Part shown: piece after piece, positions 15,938-19,691 of the stretch
How the letters are laid out: each line of letters opens with the position of its first letter
Numbering within the stretch: the stretch's first letter is position 1
NCBI GenBank assembly: GCA_965603365.1
Contig: CBFDCR010000089.1
Location: 1-19,691, forward strand
DNA from: JAHELQ01 sp965603365
GTDB taxonomy: Bacteria > Acidobacteriota > Aminicenantia > UBA2199
Length of the DNA stretch: 19,691 nucleotides
Direction: 5' to 3'
Notes under the pieces: generated by a model
What the model was told of the DNA's origin: nothing
What the model saw: the letters and a program-made list of their open reading frames with translations, nothing else
Databases searched by the model: none
Made by a program: the position numbers and the translations under genes

Positions 15938-15985
15938 AAGCAGTTCATTAACCAATTAGTATTGGCGGCAACTTCGATTTACCGT

Positions 15986-16123
15986 TTATATTATTGCCCT
16001 GGTAGTCCTGAATTTGGAGATTATTAACTCTAAAGAGTCCACAGTCGCCCACTTCTCAGGGAAGTTATTTGGCTTGCTGTGTACATAAAAGTCCTCTTCA
16101 TTCTTACCATGAACCACCACCAT
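15986..16123 (-). pseudogene. 45-codon frame at the domain IV position, possible maturase remnant
   Basis: Between the upstream intron domains and domain V a frame starts at ATG 16123 and ends at TAA 15986. It encodes a 45-residue peptide including NNFPEKWATVDSLELIISKF. Group II maturases often begin with a segment of the pattern W-x-T-[IV]-[DN] followed by a helix, so this could be the stub left after most of the gene was deleted. The resemblance is weak and judged by eye; the frame may be chance. Confidence 0.3.
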
Positions 16124-16673
16124 AGGAAGTCAGCATCCTTTCGGATCGGAGCAAATTTTGAACTCCTATCTCACCCGTTACAGGTGAGCGTTCGCTTCTT
16201 CCAGGTTCCTGTACCCTCTAAGCCGTTGTCCGCCTTGCGGCTTTCTACTCCTTAACCGGAGAGCTTATAGGGTTTACCCTGTTCCCAGATCCAGCCAATT
16301 CACGTTACCTTAGGGCCAGTCTTTACCCCGGGGCTGTACGTCCGTTTGTTAGAAGGCAACTTTAAACCTTCCAACCGGAACCCATACCTTTTGGTTCAGG
16401 TGTTATACCCATTGGCATAGGTAAGCAGCCTTATTTCACCTGTCACTTTTGACGAGGCTTGCAACTGTTCACATTACGTTGCCCATAGTAACGTATTTAC
16501 CCTAACGATTCACCCGGCTTAGGCTGCCAGGATATTCGTATTGTCTCCGCTGCTCGGATCATCCAGTTACCTGAGGTGCACCAGCGGATAGAGTTACCCC
16601 AAACGGATGGGGAAGCCCTAAAGTCCATTTATATTATGACCCGGACAGCCTGGACAAGGGCATCAGGTCGCAC

Positions 16674-16689
16674 AAAGTAACAAAGTCAC
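16674..16689 (-). other. 5' exon binding site of the intron (tandem octamers)
   Basis: The exon immediately before the intron reads GTGACTTT-GTTACTTT on the - strand, a near-tandem repeat. The intron contains AAAGTGAC (16449-16442) and AAAGTTGC (16363-16356), about 80 nt apart, both in the first 320 nt where exon-binding sites lie. Each can pair with either octamer over at least seven of eight positions if G-U pairs are counted. Confidence 0.6.
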
Positions 16690-16759
16690 GCACCGTGCAC
16701 TTTTTCTCTTAACGCCGGGGGGAACAAAAAACGGGACTGGCGCAGAAGACGTCATTTAA

Positions 16760-16788
16760 TTGACAATTTATCAGATTTCAGGCATAAT
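16760..16788 (+). promoter_or_regulatory. Promoter of the toxin-antitoxin operon
   Basis: TTGACA (16760-16765), a 17-nt spacer and CATAAT (16783-16788) give a strong sigma-70-type promoter. Predicted +1 is about 16795, 35 nt before the antitoxin ATG. TA operons of this class are usually autorepressed by the antitoxin or complex; no clear operator palindrome was identified. Confidence 0.65.
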
Positions 16789-16829
16789 AAATGTAACCTG
16801 ACTGAAGCCGTTAAAAGGAGGCTTTTAAA

Positions 16830-17018
16830 ATGGCCAACGTAAAAGAACAGGTGATCAAATTGGTTCAGGGTCTGCCGGACGAGGTAACGGTGGATGACGT
16901 CATGGAAGAGCTTTATTTTAAAATGCAGGTGGATGCCGGTTTAAAGGAATTAGACAAGGGCAAAGGTATTCCCCACAGCGAGGTAGAACAAAAGTTATCT
17001 AAATGGCTCTCAAAATAA
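16830..17018 (+). CDS. Antitoxin of a ParE/RelE-type pair
   Basis: The 62-residue acidic protein, with LPDEVTVDDVMEELYFKMQVDAGLKELDKGKGIPHSEVEQKL, has the layout of small antitoxins encoded just upstream of ParE/RelE toxins: a short N-terminal helix pair and a C-terminal toxin-wrapping helix ending in KLSKWL. AAGGAGG lies 8 nt before the ATG. It overlaps the toxin gene by 16 nt, so translation is coupled and antitoxin is made first. It should neutralise the toxin and may repress the operon. Confidence 0.8.
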   Translation: MANVKEQVIKLVQGLPDEVTVDDVMEELYFKMQVDAGLKELDKGKGIPHSEVEQKLSKWLSK

Positions 17019-17287
17019 TCTGGTCACCCCGAGCCGCGTCCAATCTGGAAGAAATCTGTGACTACATCAGTCGTGATTCCGAATACTATGCGGCCCTGTT
17101 TGCCAAACGGATGGTGAAAATTATTAAAGATATCCCTTTATTCCCCCATTCGGGTCGAATTGTGCCTGAATACGAGAATGAAAATATCCGAGAGAAGATT
17201 CACGGTAATTATCGAATCGTTTATCGCATTAAGGAAGATGCGATAGAAATCGTCACCATTTTTCACGACAGCCAGTTACTGCGATAA
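17003..17287 (+). CDS. ParE/RelE superfamily toxin
   Basis: The 94-residue basic protein has the family pattern: an N-terminal beta strand (LKIIWSPRAASNLEEICDYI), a helical hairpin, FPHSGRIVPEYENENIREKIHGNYRIVYRI in the central sheet, and a terminal strand ending VTIFHDSQLL. Members either poison DNA gyrase (ParE) or cleave mRNA on the ribosome (RelE). The IREKIHGNYRIVYRI segment resembles ParE-like plasmid-stabilisation proteins, but the target cannot be decided from sequence alone. It has no strong ribosome site of its own and depends on coupling to the antitoxin gene. Confidence 0.88.
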   Translation: MALKIIWSPRAASNLEEICDYISRDSEYYAALFAKRMVKIIKDIPLFPHSGRIVPEYENENIREKIHGNYRIVYRIKEDAIEIVTIFHDSQLLR

Positions 17288-17439
17288 AGGCCTTTCCCCT
17301 CGACCACTTTACCCTTTACCACTCAAACAAAAACCGCCGGGCACAGTGGGCATGAACGCATAAACTTTAGCTGGAGGGTTTATTGCATTTTGGGGGCGGG
17401 TATGTTAAAAAGTGATCTAATAGGAAAGAAGGAGGCGGT

Positions 17440-19691
17440 ATGGCGGTAGTGATGCGGGTTATTTTTAATTGTGAGCCAGGGGATGAGAAGCTCCGTCTGA
17501 GCCGGGTCATGCCCGACGGCAGGCGGGAAGAGGGGGTGCCGGTGGATATGGGGAGAATCGAGGAAATAGGGAAGGCGTGCCGGGATTTTAAGTGGAACCG
17601 TTCTGGCGATTTGTGCCGGCAACTGGGGGAAAGGTTGTTTAATATGATCAATGGAGAGGGGCAGGCACTGGCGCGGGCCTTAGAGGAGGCAAGGAAGCAG
17701 GGGGAACGGCTGCGGCTGGAGGTACAGCCCGAAGGCGCGGCCGTGCACCTGCCCTTTGAACTGCTGTATGATAACGGCTTCCTGGTTCACCGGGGGCTGC
17801 ACCTGGTGCGGCGGGTGTCGGACTGGGGGGAGGCCCAAAGGCCTGAGGCTCTGGACCGGCCCCTGAAGATCCTGTTTATGGCCTGCTCCCCCCACGGGGT
17901 TTCGCCGGTGCTGGACTTCGAGAAGGAGGAGGATGCCATCTACCGGGTGACCGAAGATTTGCCGGTGGACATCGAGGTGGAGGATACCGGCTCGCTGGCG
18001 GGCCTGGCAGAGCGGCTCACCGCCAATGAATACGACGTCATCCACCTGTCGGGTCATGCGGATATAGACAAGAAGGGGGTGCCCTTCTTCTGGATGGAGG
18101 ACGAGGTGGGGGCAAAGGTGCGGGTGCAGGCCGCGTCGCTGGTGGAGCGGCTCAATTTGAACCTGCCCCGGTTGGTGTTTCTCTCCGGCTGCCGCAGCGG
18201 TGAGGCGCCGGGCCATGAGGCGGCCCTCTCCTTTGCCCGGCGCCTGGTGCTGCACCGCTGCCCCGCGGTGCTGGGCTGGGGACTGCCGGTGACGGACAGC
18301 GGTGCCATTGTTGCGGCCAGGCAGCTCTACTTCGAGTTGAGCCGGGCCAAAGATATACTCTACGCCGTGCATTCGGCCAGGGAGCAACTGGCCAGGAGCG
18401 GCTCCCATGATTGGCCGCTGCTGCGCCTCTTTTCCGATGGCCGGGCCCTGGACTGCCCGCTGGTGAGACCGGGACAAAAAAAGGCGTTAACGGCCCGGGA
18501 AATCCGGCACACCCATCTCCACAACAGCCGGGTCAAGATCTTGCGCGCCGGCTTCGTGGGCCGGCGGCGCCACCTGCAGCGCAGCCTCTATGCCTTAAAA
18601 AAAGACAGGGACAAAACCGGCCTGCTGCTGCACGGCACCGGCGGCCTGGGCAAGAGCTGCCTGGCGGGCAAGATCTGCGAGCGCCTCGGCGACCGCCGCC
18701 TGATCGTCCTTCACGGCAGACTGGATGGTGTGACCTTCCTCGAAGCCTTAAAAGAGGGCTTTATCCGGGCCGGAGATGAAAAGGGCGCGGCATTCCTGGA
18801 AAAGAGACTCGAACTGCCGGAGAAGATCCAGTGGCTCTGCAGCGGCGTGTTCCGGGAGAACAACTATCTTATCCTGCTGGACGACTTTGAGCAGAACCTG
18901 CCAAAATCACACACAGGGGACTTACGGGTATCGGCCCAGGCTGCGCCCATCTTAGAGGCGCTGCTGCGCCACCTGCCGGACAGCGGCAAGATGAGCCAAC
19001 TGATCGTCACCAGCCGCTTTCAATTTTCCTTCACCCATGGGTCTGGGGACCTGGTGGCAGACCGATTGAAAGACATCAACCTGACCAGTTTCCGGGCGGC
19101 AGACGAGCGCAAGAAGGTGGCGGAGTTAAAACGGATCGACGGTTGTACAGACCCCGAGCTGCGCTCCCGATTGATCGCGGCGGGCCGGGGCAATCCCCGG
19201 CTGCTGGAGGACCTGGACACCCTGCTGGGGGAGAAGGACGCAGCGGACACGGCGGCCCTGCTCTCCACCGTCGCCGACAAACAGGCGGAGTTTGTCCAGC
19301 AACTGGTATTAACCGAGATATTAACCAGCCAGTCCCAGGAATTTCAGACCCTCTTAAAACGGGCCTCGGTATTCCGCCAGCCGGTCTCAGACCGGGGCTT
19401 CTCCCTCCTCTGCAAAGACACCGCCCCCCCGGCCGCCCTCATCGATCAAGGCGTGCGCCTGGGCCTGATCGAAAAAGAGCTCCCCCCCAACCAGCCCCCC
19501 CTCTACTGCGTAACCCCCCTCCTCTCCCCGGAACTCTTCTCCTCCCTCCCCAAAGAAACCATCCACACCTGCCACCAGACCGCCCTCTCCTACTACAAAG
19601 ACCTCCTCCCCAGCCAAAAACACTACTCCCCCGCCGCCGCCATCGAACTGATCCACCACGCCCTCTCCGCCAAAAAACAACCCGAAGCCGT
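17440..19691 (+). CDS. CHAT protease - STAND ATPase protein (3' end outside window)
   Basis: An open frame of 750 codons runs off the right edge. Residues 1 to about 340 form a CHAT (caspase-like) domain, with catalytic His206 in IHLSGHAD and Cys251 in VFLSGCRSGEA. After a linker, FVGRRRHL (372-379) opens a STAND/NB-ARC-like ATPase: Walker A GTGGLGKS (399-406), Walker B LILLDDFE (477-484), sensor LIVTSR (521-526) and a GNPRLL motif near 584. The part after about 640 is probably helical and leads towards repeats not yet in view. Such proteins act as signal-triggered proteases, and several bacterial CHAT enzymes act in phage defence or cell death. AAGGAGG lies only 4 nt before ATG 17440; ATG 17452 is an alternative. 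The gene is GC-rich, and its third-codon use moves from G to C along its length. Confidence 0.88.
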   Translation, partial: MAVVMRVIFNCEPGDEKLRLSRVMPDGRREEGVPVDMGRIEEIGKACRDFKWNRSGDLCRQLGERLFNMINGEGQALARALEEARKQGERLRLEVQPEGAAVHLPFELLYDNGFLVHRGLHLVRRVSDWGEAQRPEALDRPLKILFMACSPHGVSPVLDFEKEEDAIYRVTEDLPVDIEVEDTGSLAGLAERLTANEYDVIHLSGHADIDKKGVPFFWMEDEVGAKVRVQAASLVERLNLNLPRLVFLSGCRSGEAPGHEAALSFARRLVLHRCPAVLGWGLPVTDSGAIVAARQLYFELSRAKDILYAVHSAREQLARSGSHDWPLLRLFSDGRALDCPLVRPGQKKALTAREIRHTHLHNSRVKILRAGFVGRRRHLQRSLYALKKDRDKTGLLLHGTGGLGKSCLAGKICERLGDRRLIVLHGRLDGVTFLEALKEGFIRAGDEKGAAFLEKRLELPEKIQWLCSGVFRENNYLILLDDFEQNLPKSHTGDLRVSAQAAPILEALLRHLPDSGKMSQLIVTSRFQFSFTHGSGDLVADRLKDINLTSFRAADERKKVAELKRIDGCTDPELRSRLIAAGRGNPRLLEDLDTLLGEKDAADTAALLSTVADKQAEFVQQLVLTEILTSQSQEFQTLLKRASVFRQPVSDRGFSLLCKDTAPPAALIDQGVRLGLIEKELPPNQPPLYCVTPLLSPELFSSLPKETIHTCHQTALSYYKDLLPSQKHYSPAAAIELIHHALSAKKQPEA

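Larger units (their letters stand above)
15863..16673 (-). mobile_element. Group II intron without intron-encoded protein
   Basis: The 811-nt element reads on the - strand from GTGCGACC (5' end at 16673) to CTACCCGAC (3' end at 15863), matching group II boundaries (GUGYG at the 5' end, AY at the 3' end). Domain V is a 34-nt hairpin at 15937-15904 with the catalytic AGC, a GAAA tetraloop and a 2-nt bulge. Domain VI (arms 15896-15886 and 15881-15871) leaves an unpaired A at 15869, seven bases from the 3' end, the expected branch point. Exon-pairing octamers are present. Where domain IV normally carries a reverse transcriptase/maturase of about 400-600 residues, only about 200 nt remain. The RNA may still fold and splice, but mobility would need a maturase supplied in trans. 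No recognisable coding exon flanks it, so the host transcript is unknown. Confidence 0.92.

Noticed and set aside
15677..15955. 92-codon - strand frame running out of the intron into the exon
   Set aside because: It passes through domains V and VI of the ribozyme, whose RNA structure explains the sequence; an uninterrupted frame there is incidental.
17680..18477. 265-codon open frame on the - strand
   Set aside because: It is antisense to the CHAT domain, rich in Gln, Pro, Arg and His as expected from GC-rich antisense DNA, while the + strand frame carries clear catalytic motifs.
1..19691. CRISPR array, tRNA or rRNA genes, insertion-sequence ends
   Set aside because: I saw no regularly spaced repeats, cloverleaf sequences, rRNA-like stretches or transposase genes by eye; a covariance or repeat search could still find short elements.

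Overview
The window looks like chromosomal DNA of a Gram-negative-type anaerobe or environmental bacterium from a lineage rich in TPR proteins, sigma-54 activators and CHAT proteins. Deltaproteobacteria-like groups or Candidatus Aminicenantes would fit, but this is inference from protein style only. No rRNA or tRNA is present to fix the taxonomy. Base composition is moderate in the left half, AT-rich around 11.15-13.24 kb and clearly GC-richer from about 17.4 kb.

Left block (1-10.93 kb), all on the + strand. A 14-helix membrane protein fused to a spermidine-synthase-like domain comes first, with a promoter placed so that its mRNA would be leaderless. A tightly packed four-gene unit follows: ribosomal protein bL19 with a charged N-terminal extension, RNase HII (1-nt overlap), a 1045-residue TPR protein (2-nt gap), and a 1333-residue sigma-54 activator (GTGA overlap). 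The activator carries what look like a decayed kinase lobe and a decayed STAND-type NTPase ahead of TPR, GAF-like, AAA+ and Fis-type domains.

Middle block (10.94-14.43 kb). It holds small and mostly unrecognised genes: a two-helix membrane protein (-); a protein with a Cys/His cluster closed by a strong intrinsic terminator (+); a two-gene unit of hypothetical proteins (-) driven from a promoter whose -35 box lies in a perfect inverted repeat; and a hypothetical gene (+) facing away from it.

Right block (14.0-19.69 kb). A two-gene - strand operon encodes a leucine-rich-repeat lipoprotein and a small exported protein. Next is a complete 811-nt group II intron (- strand) with recognisable domains V and VI, branch-point A and exon-pairing octamers, but no reverse transcriptase gene. 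A ParE/RelE-type toxin-antitoxin pair follows, then the first 750 codons of a CHAT-protease/STAND-ATPase protein that runs off the window. TA pair, intron and CHAT-STAND protein together give this end the character of an accessory or defence region.

The observations most worth following are the ORF-less group II intron, the doubly degenerate N-terminus of the sigma-54 activator, the CHAT-STAND protein, and the leaderless or almost leaderless promoters.
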